NCBI GenBank assembly: GCA_051873875.1
Contig: JBJEFI010000060.1
Span: 1 to 64,000 of the forward strand
Source: JBJEFI01 sp051873875
GTDB lineage: Bacteria > Bacillota > Bacilli > Bacillales > Bacillaceae_G
Direction: 5' to 3'
DNA: 64,000 bases
Shown here: one piece after another, positions 26,478 to 35,696 of the stretch
How positions within the stretch are numbered: position 1 is the stretch's first letter
Layout of the letters: the number at the start of each line of letters is the position of its first letter
The notes under the pieces: model-generated
Database searches by the model: none
What the model was told of the DNA's origin: nothing
What the model saw: the letters and a program-made list of their open reading frames with translations, nothing else
Position numbers and translations under genes: made by a program

Positions 26478-28539
26478 TGCCATCCCATCCAAGGCGTTTT
26501 TCAATTTCATTTATAATAATCGTTGCAGCTTTTGGAATAACCGTACCTGGTCCAAAAATAGCTGCTACTCCTGCTTGTTTTAATCCTTCATAATCTTGTT
26601 CTGGAATAACACCACCACAAATGACAACAATATCCTCACGTCCATATTTTTTCAATTCTTCAATAACTTGAGGAACTAAAATATTATGGGCTCCTGCTAA
26701 TGAACTTACACCGATACAATGTACATCATTTTCAACTGCTTGTCGTACTGCTTCTTCAGCGGTTTGGAAAAGTGGTCCCATATCTACATCAAATCCTAAA
26801 TCAGCATAACCACTTGCTACGACTTTCGCACCTCTATCATGACCATCTTGTCCTAGTTTGATGATTAAAATACGTGGACGACGACCTTCTTCTTCAACAA
26901 ATGCTTCTACTTGTTTTCGAACAGCTTCAATTTCATCTTGATGTTGGTAATTAGCACTATATACACCTGTCACATGATTGTGATTAGCCTCATAACGACC
27001 ACTTACTTCTTCAATTGCCATGGAAATCTCCCCTAAGGTAGCACGAACTCTGGCTGCATCAACAGACAATTTTAATAAATTTCCTTCTCCAGTTTTGACC
27101 GCTTCTGTAAGTGCTGTTAACGCTGCTTGTACCGCTTCATTATCTCGTGTTTCTTTTACTTTTTTTAATCGTGCTAATTGATTTTTTAATACTAGGTCAT
27201 GATTAACTGCTAAAATTGGGATATCTGCTTTTTCATTGCTTTCGTATATATTTACCCCAATAATTTTTTCTGTGCCAGAATCAATTAATGCTTGGCGTTT
27301 CGTTGCTACTTCCTCAATTCTCATTTTTGGAATACCTTGTTCGATCGCCTTTGTCATACCACCAAGTTTTTCAATTTCTTTTAAATGAACGAGCGCTTTT
27401 TCTACTAATTCATTTGTTAATTGTTCTACATAGTAAGAACCACCTAATGGGTCAATATAACTGCATAAGTCTGTCTCTTTTTGAATATATAATTGGGTAT
27501 TACGAGCAATTCGCGCTGAAAAATCAGTTGGTAAGGCAATTGCTTCATCCAGTGCATTTGTATGTAAAGACTGTGTACCACCTGTTGTCGCCGCAAATGC
27601 CTCAATACACGTTCTAGCAATGTTATTAAATGGATCTTGTTCTGTTAATGACCAGCCTGATGTTTGTGAGTGGGCACGAAGCATGGATGATTTTTTATTT
27701 TTAGGCTGAAATTGTTCCATTAATGTTGCCCATAATAAACGACCAGCACGGAGTTTCGCTACCTCTAAGAAGTAATCCATTCCAATTCCCCAGAAGAACG
27801 ATAACCGTGGGGCAAAATCATCAATTGGAATACCTGCTTCTATCCCTGTTTTTACATATTCAAGTCCATCTGCTAACGTATATGCTAATTCTAAATCTGC
27901 ACTAGCCCCTGCTTCTTGCATATGGTAACCAGAAATACTAATGCTATTAAATTTCGGCATATGTTCAGACGTATATTGAAAAATATCACTAATAATTTTC
28001 ATTGATGTTTGAGGTGGATAAATATATGTATTTCGAACCATATATTCTTTCAAAATGTCATTTTGAATTGTCCCTGATAACAATTCTTGAGACACCCCTT
28101 GTTCCTCTGCTGCAATAATATAAAAAGCCATAATTGGTAAAACCGCACCATTCATTGTCATCGATACAGACATTTTATCTAATGGAATATCTTGAAATAA
28201 TATTTTCATATCTTCTATGCTATCAATGGCTACACCCGCTTTCCCTACATCCCCTTGAACGCGGGGATGATCAGAATCATAACCGCGGTGTGTTGCCAAA
28301 TCAAAAGCAACAGATAATCCCTTTTGTCCTGCTGCTAAATTACGCTTATAAAAGGCATTACTTTCCTCAGCAGTAGAAAAACCAGCATACTGGCGAATTG
28401 TCCACGGACGATTTGTATACATTAGTGGATAAACACCTCGAATATACGGTGCAAATCCTGGCATAAAATTAGTAAAATCATAGTCTTTTCTTTTTTCTGT
28501 GCATGTTGGACGAGTAAAAGTTTGAAATACTTGTCTCAT
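26470..28539 (-). CDS. mutB: Methylmalonyl-CoA mutase, large (catalytic) subunit
   Basis: Adenosylcobalamin-dependent isomerase converting (R)-methylmalonyl-CoA to succinyl-CoA. 689 residues: an N-terminal TIM barrel with PWTIRQYAGFSTAEESN and HTNALDEAIALPT, then a C-terminal B12-binding domain with DGHDRGAKV (lower axial His ligand). The start overlaps the mutA stop (TAATG). Order mutA-mutB-meaB is the usual one. Propionyl-CoA from isoleucine, valine or odd-chain fatty acids is the likely source. Confidence 0.95.
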   Translation of the reverse strand: MRQVFQTFTRPTCTEKRKDYDFTNFMPGFAPYIRGVYPLMYTNRPWTIRQYAGFSTAEESNAFYKRNLAAGQKGLSVAFDLATHRGYDSDHPRVQGDVGKAGVAIDSIEDMKILFQDIPLDKMSVSMTMNGAVLPIMAFYIIAAEEQGVSQELLSGTIQNDILKEYMVRNTYIYPPQTSMKIISDIFQYTSEHMPKFNSISISGYHMQEAGASADLELAYTLADGLEYVKTGIEAGIPIDDFAPRLSFFWGIGMDYFLEVAKLRAGRLLWATLMEQFQPKNKKSSMLRAHSQTSGWSLTEQDPFNNIARTCIEAFAATTGGTQSLHTNALDEAIALPTDFSARIARNTQLYIQKETDLCSYIDPLGGSYYVEQLTNELVEKALVHLKEIEKLGGMTKAIEQGIPKMRIEEVATKRQALIDSGTEKIIGVNIYESNEKADIPILAVNHDLVLKNQLARLKKVKETRDNEAVQAALTALTEAVKTGEGNLLKLSVDAARVRATLGEISMAIEEVSGRYEANHNHVTGVYSANYQHQDEIEAVRKQVEAFVEEEGRRPRILIIKLGQDGHDRGAKVVASGYADLGFDVDMGPLFQTAEEAVRQAVENDVHCIGVSSLAGAHNILVPQVIEELKKYGREDIVVICGGVIPEQDYEGLKQAGVAAIFGPGTVIPKAATIIINEIEKRLGWDGNA

Positions 28540-29651
28540 TATAATTCACCTCTACTTGTTAACAGACGTTTATTTTCATAGTTGAAGATACCACCTGCAG
28601 CTTCTATTTCTAAAAACTGTTGCCATGCTTTTTCACTAATATCATAAGTTAATTCCTCAATTGTATATGCACCTGCTAATGGATCCTTTACACGATTTAC
28701 TTTACTTTCTTGAAGTAAAATATGCTGCACATTTCGTGCTAGTCGAGTGCCTTCCTCTCCATCAAATGTGCGAAGGTAAAGATAATTTGCCCCTCCTACG
28801 ATACTAGCAAACCCTTGTAATGTAGCTGCAACTAATGTATCATGACGATTTTCTTCTGTTGTTTCTGTTAGTTTTGTTTCACTAATAATTGTAGGCTCAA
28901 TTTGTTCTACTCCATATTGATCAAGCAATGTTGCCCATAAAACATGGCATGCTCTTAATTTACTAATTTCTAAAAAGACAGAATGTCCAACTCCGGTTTT
29001 CCAAACAAGATGTTTCAGAACATCTTTTGGTTCAAATCCTTCTTCTTTTAATGTTTCTACCCATTGGACAGCGCTTGCAAAAAAGAATGCCAATTCACCT
29101 ACGACTGTTCCTTCTTGTTTCGTGGTATCAATCACAGCACACTTTACAGACAAATTATGTTCATTTATAAACGTAATTGCCTTTACCAATTCCGGCTGTT
29201 GAGCTTCTTCAGATAAAGAAAGTGCGATAATGCCACATTCCTTTTCTTCCTTCTGTTCAAAAAAAGCATGTACATATTTCATTACGTCTTCAATATCTTT
29301 GTTAACTTCTAAACAAAAATGATTAAATGGCACATCTTGCAAAGATTGAGCCACTTTCTCAAATGAATTAAAACAATTTTCAATTGTATGTTGATTAAGA
29401 TGAACAACTTGTTGATCATAATCATTTACTTGTTTTAATAATGCCTGTAAATGATCAGCTGAATCTGAGACTATCTGTTGTGCAATCAAACATTCCGTTG
29501 GAAATGATGGTAATGATGGATAACTTCTTTGTTTTGTTGATAAAATTGGAACACGAATTCCTTCTACTTCTTTTTCAATTGGGCTATTAAATTTACTTGC
29601 AACTTCTTTCCAATCTTCAAAGGAATACGGATGAAAATTTTTAAAATTCAT
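28539..29651 (-). CDS. mutA: Methylmalonyl-CoA mutase, small (non-catalytic) subunit, short form
   Basis: Partner of MutB. The 370-residue protein matches the barrel part of the mutase family (VWKTGVGHSVFLEISKLRACHVLWATLLDQYG, VKDPLAGAYTIEELT) and stops after the barrel. Classical small subunits run to about 600 residues and keep a vestigial B12 domain; none is visible here, and the reading frame ends cleanly at the mutB start, so this looks like a short form, not a frameshift. The ATG follows GAGGGG. Confidence 0.85.
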   Translation of the reverse strand: MNFKNFHPYSFEDWKEVASKFNSPIEKEVEGIRVPILSTKQRSYPSLPSFPTECLIAQQIVSDSADHLQALLKQVNDYDQQVVHLNQHTIENCFNSFEKVAQSLQDVPFNHFCLEVNKDIEDVMKYVHAFFEQKEEKECGIIALSLSEEAQQPELVKAITFINEHNLSVKCAVIDTTKQEGTVVGELAFFFASAVQWVETLKEEGFEPKDVLKHLVWKTGVGHSVFLEISKLRACHVLWATLLDQYGVEQIEPTIISETKLTETTEENRHDTLVAATLQGFASIVGGANYLYLRTFDGEEGTRLARNVQHILLQESKVNRVKDPLAGAYTIEELTYDISEKAWQQFLEIEAAGGIFNYENKRLLTSRGEL

Positions 29652-29674
29652 AATAATCCCCTCCTATGTCTAGT

Positions 29675-29737
29675 TTACAACGAAAGCGCTCTATATTTCA
29701 CAAATAAAGGTACCTCTATAATCATTTTTTTTCGACA
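29675..29737 (-). promoter_or_regulatory. Upstream region of mutA: possible cre and Spo0A box
   Basis: On the plus strand CGAAAGCGCTCTAT (29681-29694) resembles a CcpA catabolite-responsive element (10 of 14 positions) and sits inside a possible promoter (TTGTGA, 18 bp, TGTAAA on the minus strand). Further upstream, TTTGTCGAAAA on the minus strand contains a perfect Spo0A box (29731-29737). Both are short motifs in AT-rich DNA, so they are suggestions only. Confidence 0.35.
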
Positions 29738-29756
29738 AATACGCCATTTTATGTAA

Positions 29757-29788
29757 ATAAAAAGACACGGCGGGAACGTGTCTTTCCA
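29757..29788 (-). terminator. Terminator of the bkd operon
   Basis: AAAGACACG (29761-29769) pairs with 29777-29785 just after bkdB; TTTTTATTT follows on the minus strand. Confidence 0.88.
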
Positions 29789-29794
29789 TTATCT

Positions 29795-31048
29795 TCAATA
29801 TAGAGAAGTTGTTTCCTGATTCATTCCCTCTAATATTTCTTTTACTCTACCTAAAAATTGTCCACAAATGTATCCGTCTAAAACACGATGATCTAATGAT
29901 AAACATAAGTTAACCATGCTACGCACAGCAATCATATCATTTACGATTACAGGTCGTTTCACAATTGATTCCACTTGTAAAATTGCCGCTTGTGGATAAT
30001 TAATAATACCGGCAGATGCAACAGACCCAAAAGAACCTGTATTATTTAGTGTAAATGTACCTCCACTACTATCATCTACTTTTAATTTTCCAGTTCTTGC
30101 TTTGTTCGCCAATTCATAAATATCCCTAGCAATTCCTTTAATACTTTTTTCATCTGCATGTTTAATAACAGGAACAAATAGCTCTCCTTCATTTGCAACA
30201 GCGATTGAAATATTAACGTCTTTTCGAATAATAATATTCTCTTTTGCCCATGTTGCGTTTATCATTGGAAACTCTTTTAATGCAGTAGCAACAGCTTTAA
30301 CGAAAAAGGCGAAGAAAGTAAGTGAAAAACCTTCTCTCTCTTTAAATTCTTTCTTTACTTTATTCCGATAGTTTACGAGATTTGTTACATCAACTTCTAT
30401 CATCATCCATGCATGTGGAATTTCATGTTTACTGCGAACCATATTTGCCGCAATTGAACGACGAATAGCCGTTACAGGTATAACAGTATCATTTCCATTA
30501 ATTTGTGGAATGGTTACTTGTTCTTGTTTTACATTTTTTTGTGGTTGAACAGGTACTTCTACCGTTCTCATTTCTACCTCTTTTGTTTCTACTTTTTGTG
30601 TTGGTTTGTTTTCAATAAATTGTAAAACATCTTTACGTGTTACACGGCCGTTCATTCCTGTTCCATTAATCATTGTTAAATCAATTTCGTGTTGGTTTGC
30701 CAACGATAATACAGCTGGAGAATAACGCACTTTCTTATCTGTTTGTACTTCAGAGGCTACAGTCACTTCTTCTTTAACCATAACGGTTTCTTCTTTCGAT
30801 GAAGCGCTTTCTGTTTCGATGAAACAAATAATCTCTCCAACCTCTAACGTATCATCCTCTTTTGCAACTAATTCTTTAATAATACCTTCAAAGGAAGATG
30901 GAATTTCTGCATTTACTTTGTCTGTCATCACTTCAGCCAGTGGATCATATTTATTTACTTTATCTCCTACAGAAACAAGCCACTTACTTATCGTTCCTTC
31001 TGTTACACTTTCGCCAAGCTGAGGCATCGTAATTTTTTCAATAGCCAC
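29795..31048 (-). CDS. bkdB: Branched-chain 2-oxoacid dehydrogenase E2 (dihydrolipoyl transacylase)
   Basis: Transfers branched acyl groups from lipoyl to CoA. 417 residues: an N-terminal lipoyl domain with Lys44 in VMTDKVNAEI, an E3-binding domain (about 107-145, VRYSPAVLSLANQ), and a catalytic domain ending with the active-site motif LDHRVLDGYICGQFL. Last gene of the bkd operon, 18 nt after bkdAB. Confidence 0.95.
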   Translation of the reverse strand: MAIEKITMPQLGESVTEGTISKWLVSVGDKVNKYDPLAEVMTDKVNAEIPSSFEGIIKELVAKEDDTLEVGEIICFIETESASSKEETVMVKEEVTVASEVQTDKKVRYSPAVLSLANQHEIDLTMINGTGMNGRVTRKDVLQFIENKPTQKVETKEVEMRTVEVPVQPQKNVKQEQVTIPQINGNDTVIPVTAIRRSIAANMVRSKHEIPHAWMMIEVDVTNLVNYRNKVKKEFKEREGFSLTFFAFFVKAVATALKEFPMINATWAKENIIIRKDVNISIAVANEGELFVPVIKHADEKSIKGIARDIYELANKARTGKLKVDDSSGGTFTLNNTGSFGSVASAGIINYPQAAILQVESIVKRPVIVNDMIAVRSMVNLCLSLDHRVLDGYICGQFLGRVKEILEGMNQETTSLY

Positions 31049-31065
31049 ATATACTCCCCCTTGTT

Positions 31066-32049
31066 TTAAAATAAGGCTAGCTCTCTTGCTGCTACTTCAA
31101 TTTTATCTGGGTTTATCATAAAGAATTTTTCCATTGTAGGTGCATATGGCATAGCCGGAATATCTGGACCACATACTCGTTTAATTGGTGCATCTAAGTC
31201 AAATAAACAATTTTCCGCAATAATTGCCGCTACTTCACTCATCACACTACCTTCTTTTGTATCCTCTGTTACGAGTAATACCTTTCCTGTCTTTGAAGTT
31301 GCCTCAATAATGCTTTGTGCATCTAATGGATAAACGGTACGCAAATCTAAAATATGAGTAGAAATTCCCTCTTTCTCTAATCGTTCAGCTGCTTGAATGG
31401 CGAATTGAACACATAGTCCATATGTGATAATTGTAATATCTGTTCCTTCTCTTTTTACATCTGCTTTGCCAATTGGAAGTGTATAATCTGTTTCAGGTAC
31501 TTCTCCTTTTATTAGACGATAAGCACGCTTATGTTCAAAAAATAAAACTGGATCATTATCACGAATTGCCGATTTTAATAACCCCTTCGCATCATAAGGA
31601 GTAGAAGGAATAACAATTTTTAAACCTGGTTGATTGGCAAACAATGCTTCTACAGATTGAGAATGGTACAATGCGCCATGAATACCGCCACCAAAAGGAG
31701 CGCGAATAGTAAGTGGACAATTCCAATCATTATTAGAACGATAACGAATCTTTGCCGCTTCCGAGACGATTTGGTTCACAGCTGGCATAATAAAATCAGC
31801 AAATTGCATTTCGGCAACTGGTCGTAATCCGTACATTGCCGCTCCAATGCCAACACCGGCAATAGCCGATTCAGCCAATGGTGTATCAATAACACGATTT
31901 TCACCAAAGCGGTCATACAACCCTTGAGTCGCTTTAAAAACGCCCCCCTTTACCCCAACATCTTCTCCTAATACGAATACTTTTGAATCTCGCTCCATTT
32001 CTTCATGTAACGCTAAGTTAATAGCATCTATATATGATAATACAGCCAT
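31066..32049 (-). CDS. bkdAB: Branched-chain 2-oxoacid dehydrogenase E1 beta subunit
   Basis: 327-residue transketolase-like beta subunit of the thiamine-diphosphate decarboxylase. Shows LGEDVGVKGGVFKATQGL, IRAPFGGGIHGALYHSQSVEA and the C-terminal PDIPAMPYAPTMEKFF. It follows bkdAA by 12 nt; the two subunits make the alpha2-beta2 E1. Confidence 0.95.
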   Translation of the reverse strand: MAVLSYIDAINLALHEEMERDSKVFVLGEDVGVKGGVFKATQGLYDRFGENRVIDTPLAESAIAGVGIGAAMYGLRPVAEMQFADFIMPAVNQIVSEAAKIRYRSNNDWNCPLTIRAPFGGGIHGALYHSQSVEALFANQPGLKIVIPSTPYDAKGLLKSAIRDNDPVLFFEHKRAYRLIKGEVPETDYTLPIGKADVKREGTDITIITYGLCVQFAIQAAERLEKEGISTHILDLRTVYPLDAQSIIEATSKTGKVLLVTEDTKEGSVMSEVAAIIAENCLFDLDAPIKRVCGPDIPAMPYAPTMEKFFMINPDKIEVAARELALF

Positions 32050-32061
32050 TTGCTTATCCCC

Positions 32062-33069
32062 CTATTCTTCGTATACGTATCGAAGTGCATGTTCTGGCTT
32101 TGCATAGTCGGCTTGTTCTGCATACTCCGTTGCTTCGTTTACTAATTTTGTAATTTTATTCATCATCTGTGATTTCATTTCATCATTTAAAATGTTTGTA
32201 TCACGCAAATATTTTTCAAAAGAAAGTAAACAATCTTTTTCTCTTATTGCTTCTAATTCTTCTTTTGAACGATAAACTCGGTCATCATCATCACTCGAAT
32301 GAGCTGTTAAACGATTCGTAATTGCTTCAATTAACGTTGGTCCTTCTCCTTTTTTTGCCCGCTCAGTTGCTTCTTTTACAACTTTATATACTTCTAATGG
32401 ATCATTTCCGTTAACTGTAAAACCTGGCATGCCATAGCCAATTGCACGGTCTGATACACGCTCACAACCTAATTGTTTACTAACTGGAACAGAAATAGCA
32501 TATTTATTGTTTTCACACATAAAAATAACAGGTAACTTGTGAACACCCGCAAAATTGGCTCCCTCATGAAAATCACCTTGATTCGAAGAACCTTCTCCAA
32601 AGGTTGTAAATGCAACGACATTTTTTCCTTCGATTTTTCCGGCTAAGGCGATTCCAACAGCATGAGGCACTTGTGTCGTTACTGGTGAAGACCCTGTTAC
32701 AATTCGATTTTTCTTTTGACCAAAATGACTAGGCATTTGACGTCCACCTGAATTTGGATCCTCTGCTTTGGCAAAGGCAGATAACATTAATTCTTTCGCT
32801 GTCATGCCAAAAGCAAGAACAACACCCATGTCACGATAATATGGCAATACATAATCTTCTTCTCGATTCAACGCAAATGCTGCGCCAACTTGTGCAGCTT
32901 CTTGCCCTTGACAAGAAATGACAAATGGAATTTTTCCTGCTCGATTTAATAGCCACATCCGCTCATCCAACTTACGAGCTAAAAGCATTGTTTCATACAT
33001 GTTTAATACTTCTTCATCTGTTAACCCAAGTGCATCATGTTTATTTTGAACAATCATTTCTTCTCCCAT
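32062..33069 (-). CDS. bkdAA: Branched-chain 2-oxoacid dehydrogenase E1 alpha subunit
   Basis: 335 residues with the thiamine-diphosphate motif from FGEGSSNQGDFHEGANFAG to the CENNKYAIS segment, and the phosphorylation-loop equivalent TNRLTAHSSDDDD. Decarboxylates 2-oxoisovalerate, 2-oxoisocaproate and 2-oxo-3-methylvalerate from valine, leucine and isoleucine. The first ATG (33069) follows GGGGGT by 6 nt. Confidence 0.95.
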   Translation of the reverse strand: MGEEMIVQNKHDALGLTDEEVLNMYETMLLARKLDERMWLLNRAGKIPFVISCQGQEAAQVGAAFALNREEDYVLPYYRDMGVVLAFGMTAKELMLSAFAKAEDPNSGGRQMPSHFGQKKNRIVTGSSPVTTQVPHAVGIALAGKIEGKNVVAFTTFGEGSSNQGDFHEGANFAGVHKLPVIFMCENNKYAISVPVSKQLGCERVSDRAIGYGMPGFTVNGNDPLEVYKVVKEATERAKKGEGPTLIEAITNRLTAHSSDDDDRVYRSKEELEAIREKDCLLSFEKYLRDTNILNDEMKSQMMNKITKLVNEATEYAEQADYAKPEHALRYVYEE

Positions 33070-33085
33070 TACAATACCCCCATTT

Positions 33086-34507
33086 TTAAGAATGTAATGC
33101 GTTTCCTTCGACCGCTAAGGCTGCTTCTCCAATCGCCTCTGATAAAGATGGATGAGGATGAATCGTTTTGCCTATTTCAAGCGCAGTTGCATCTAACACT
33201 TGTGCTAAGGTTGCTTCTGAAATCATATTTGTCACTTGTGGCCCAATCATATGCACACCTAATAAATCATCATTTTCCTCATTTACAATTACTTTTACAA
33301 ATCCATCTACTTCTCCATAAACAAGCGCTTTTCCAATACCCCTAAAGGAAAATTTAGCACTTTTTACTTTGTATCCTTGGTTTACTGCCTCCTGTTCTGT
33401 TATCCCAACAGAAGCTACTTCTGGATGACTATATACACATTTTGGAACATGATTGATGCTCATTAGAGTTGGTTGTAAACCTGCCATATGTTCAACTGCA
33501 ATAATTCCTTCGTGAGAAGCAACATGAGCCAATTGCAAGCCACCAATAACATCGCCAATGGCATAAATATGTGATTCTTTCGTTTGATAAAATTCATTTA
33601 CAACAATAATCCCTTTGTCTGTTACAATGTCTGTATTTTCAAGCCCAATATTTGTAATGTTTGCAGAGCGTCCAACAGAAACAAGCATTTTGTCAGCTAT
33701 AAATTCTTGTTTAACCCCTTTTACTTCTGCACATATAGACACTGCCCCATTTACTTCTAATGTCGTTGGTAGAACATTCGCTCCAGTTATCATTTTGATT
33801 TTTTTCTTTTTAAAGAGCCTTGTCATTTCTTTGGAAATATCCTCGTCCTCTAATGGAAGAATTCGATTTGCATATTCAAGGATTGTCACTTCAACCCCAA
33901 AATCAGATAACATAGAAGCCCACTCAATTCCGATTACACCACCGCCAACGATAATAATAGACTTAGGAAGCTTCTGCATCTCTAACGCTTCATCGGAAGT
34001 CATAACAAATTCCCCATCAATTTGTAATCCTTGTAAAGATCTTGGTTTTGAACCTGTAGCAATAATCACATTTTTTGGAATTAGAATTTCATTATCACTG
34101 CCATCATTCATCTCAACAGAAATTGATCCTGGCATTGGTGAAAAAATAGATGGACCTAAAATTCGGCCATATCCTTCATATACATCAATTTTTCCTTGTT
34201 TCATTAAATGTAAAATCCCTTTGTGTAGTTGGTCGATAATTTTTGTTTTACGTTGTTGAATTCCTTCCATATTTAAGGATACTTCGCCAACTTCAATGCC
34301 AAATTCACTTGCTTTTTTCGCTGTCACGTATACTTCTGCACTACGTAACAATGCCTTACTTGGAATACAGCCTTGATGCAAACATGTTCCGCCTAGCTTT
34401 TTACTTTCCACAATCGCTGTTTTTAATCCAAGCTGAGAGGCTCGAATCGCAGCTACATATCCACCTGGTCCTCCACCTAATACAACTACATCATATTCGA
34501 TTGCCAT
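33086..34507 (-). CDS. lpdV: Dihydrolipoyl dehydrogenase (E3) of the Bkd complex
   Basis: FAD enzyme reoxidising E2 dihydrolipoamide with NAD+. 473 residues with FAD motif GGGPGGYVAAIRASQLG, redox pair CxxxxC in GGTCLHQGCIPSKALL, NAD motif IIVGGGVIGIEWAS and C-terminal HPHPSLSEAIGE (catalytic His-Glu). Operon-specific paralogue (LpdV/BfmBC) by position between buk and bkdAA. Confidence 0.95.
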   Translation of the reverse strand: MAIEYDVVVLGGGPGGYVAAIRASQLGLKTAIVESKKLGGTCLHQGCIPSKALLRSAEVYVTAKKASEFGIEVGEVSLNMEGIQQRKTKIIDQLHKGILHLMKQGKIDVYEGYGRILGPSIFSPMPGSISVEMNDGSDNEILIPKNVIIATGSKPRSLQGLQIDGEFVMTSDEALEMQKLPKSIIIVGGGVIGIEWASMLSDFGVEVTILEYANRILPLEDEDISKEMTRLFKKKKIKMITGANVLPTTLEVNGAVSICAEVKGVKQEFIADKMLVSVGRSANITNIGLENTDIVTDKGIIVVNEFYQTKESHIYAIGDVIGGLQLAHVASHEGIIAVEHMAGLQPTLMSINHVPKCVYSHPEVASVGITEQEAVNQGYKVKSAKFSFRGIGKALVYGEVDGFVKVIVNEENDDLLGVHMIGPQVTNMISEATLAQVLDATALEIGKTIHPHPSLSEAIGEAALAVEGNALHS

Positions 34508-34551
34508 TGTGTCACACTCCTACATTATTTTAAAAACCACATATTAGTAAG

Positions 34552-34585
34552 ATTATCTGTACTTGTTAACTAACCGACAGATAAT
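34552..34585 (-). other. Intercistronic hairpin between lpdV and buk
   Basis: ATTATCTGT (34552-34560) and ACAGATAAT (34577-34585) form a 9-bp inverted repeat just after the buk stop, without a U-run. It may stabilise the upstream mRNA or mark a processing point rather than end transcription. Confidence 0.4.
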
Positions 34586-34587
34586 GT

Positions 34588-35676
34588 TCAATATTCAGAA
34601 CCATCAGGATATACCTTCTCTTTTTCTTCTTCTCGTAGGACGCGAAGGCAACCTTCTACTAAGGCCTGTAATTCATTTTCACCTGGATAAATGATGACAT
34701 CACAAATCCATTGCACATAAGAAATTATTTCTTTCGTTAAATAATCGCTATATGCTAGATTACCTGTTAAAATGATGCCATCAATTTGCCCTTTCAATAC
34801 TACACTGCAACGACCTATTTCTTTGCTAATGTTATAGGCCATCGCATCATAAATTAATTTGGTGTACGTATCGCCTTGTTGAATTTTTCTCTCGATTTCA
34901 TCTTTATCACTTGTACCTAAATACCCTACTAATCCAGCTTTTTCAACAAGCTGCTTTATTATTTCTTCGTAGCAATATTTCCCACTATAGCATAAATCAA
35001 TTAAGTCTCTAATTGGCATCGTACCTGCACGTTCAAGACTAAAAGGTCCCTCTCCAGCTATGCCATTATTCACATCTACTACTTTTCCATACGCATGAAC
35101 ACCAACGGTAATACCTTTCCCCATATGAACAACAATATAGCGGACATCTTCATAGTTCTTCCCTTGATTCTTTGCTACTTTTTTGGCAATTGCTTTATGA
35201 TTCAAGGCATGAAAAATACTTTTTCGTTCCACTTCAGGAAATCCGCTAATTCGAGCAATATCTGTTAATTCATCTACGACTACAGGATCAACAATAAAGG
35301 ATGGAATATTTAACCCCATCGCAATTTCATCTGCCAAAATAGCGCCTAAATTGGAAGGGTGATAACTGTTATTTCCTTCTTTTAAATCCTTTATCATTTC
35401 TTCATTAATCCGATAAGTGCCACCTTGAATGGGACGTAGTAAACCACCTCGTCCGCAAACAGCGTGTAACTTAGATAAGTTAATCCCTTCTTCATCTAAT
35501 GTTTCTAATATTATTTTTTTACGAAATTTATCTTGTTCAAGAATGGACGAAAATGTTGTTAATGCTTCTTCCTGATGATGGATTGTTTTTTTTAACATAC
35601 ATTGTTCATTCTCAAATACTCCAATTTTTGTTGAATGATTACTAGGGTTAATGACCAATATACGATAGTGAGGCAC
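34588..35676 (-). CDS. buk: Butyrate kinase / branched-chain acid kinase
   Basis: Converts butyryl- or branched acyl-phosphate plus ADP to the acid plus ATP. 362 residues, ASKHA fold: LVINPSNHSTKIGVF (ATP phosphate loop), CGRGGLLRPIQGGTY, VVHMGKGITVG and DGIILTGNLAYS. The start is GTG with AGGGTGG 9 nt upstream. In relatives its substrate comes from Ptb encoded in the same operon, but here ptb is only a remnant, so Buk has no operon-encoded source of acyl phosphate. The coding sequence itself looks intact. Confidence 0.93.
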   Translation of the reverse strand: MPHYRILVINPSNHSTKIGVFENEQCMLKKTIHHQEEALTTFSSILEQDKFRKKIILETLDEEGINLSKLHAVCGRGGLLRPIQGGTYRINEEMIKDLKEGNNSYHPSNLGAILADEIAMGLNIPSFIVDPVVVDELTDIARISGFPEVERKSIFHALNHKAIAKKVAKNQGKNYEDVRYIVVHMGKGITVGVHAYGKVVDVNNGIAGEGPFSLERAGTMPIRDLIDLCYSGKYCYEEIIKQLVEKAGLVGYLGTSDKDEIERKIQQGDTYTKLIYDAMAYNISKEIGRCSVVLKGQIDGIILTGNLAYSDYLTKEIISYVQWICDVIIYPGENELQALVEGCLRVLREEEKEKVYPDGSEY

Positions 35677-35696
35677 GTTTGGTTTCCACCCTATTC

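Noticed and set aside
33615..34259. 214-codon open frame on the plus strand across lpdV
   Set aside because: Antisense shadow of a strongly conserved gene; low-complexity Ser/Thr-rich translation and no ribosome-binding site.
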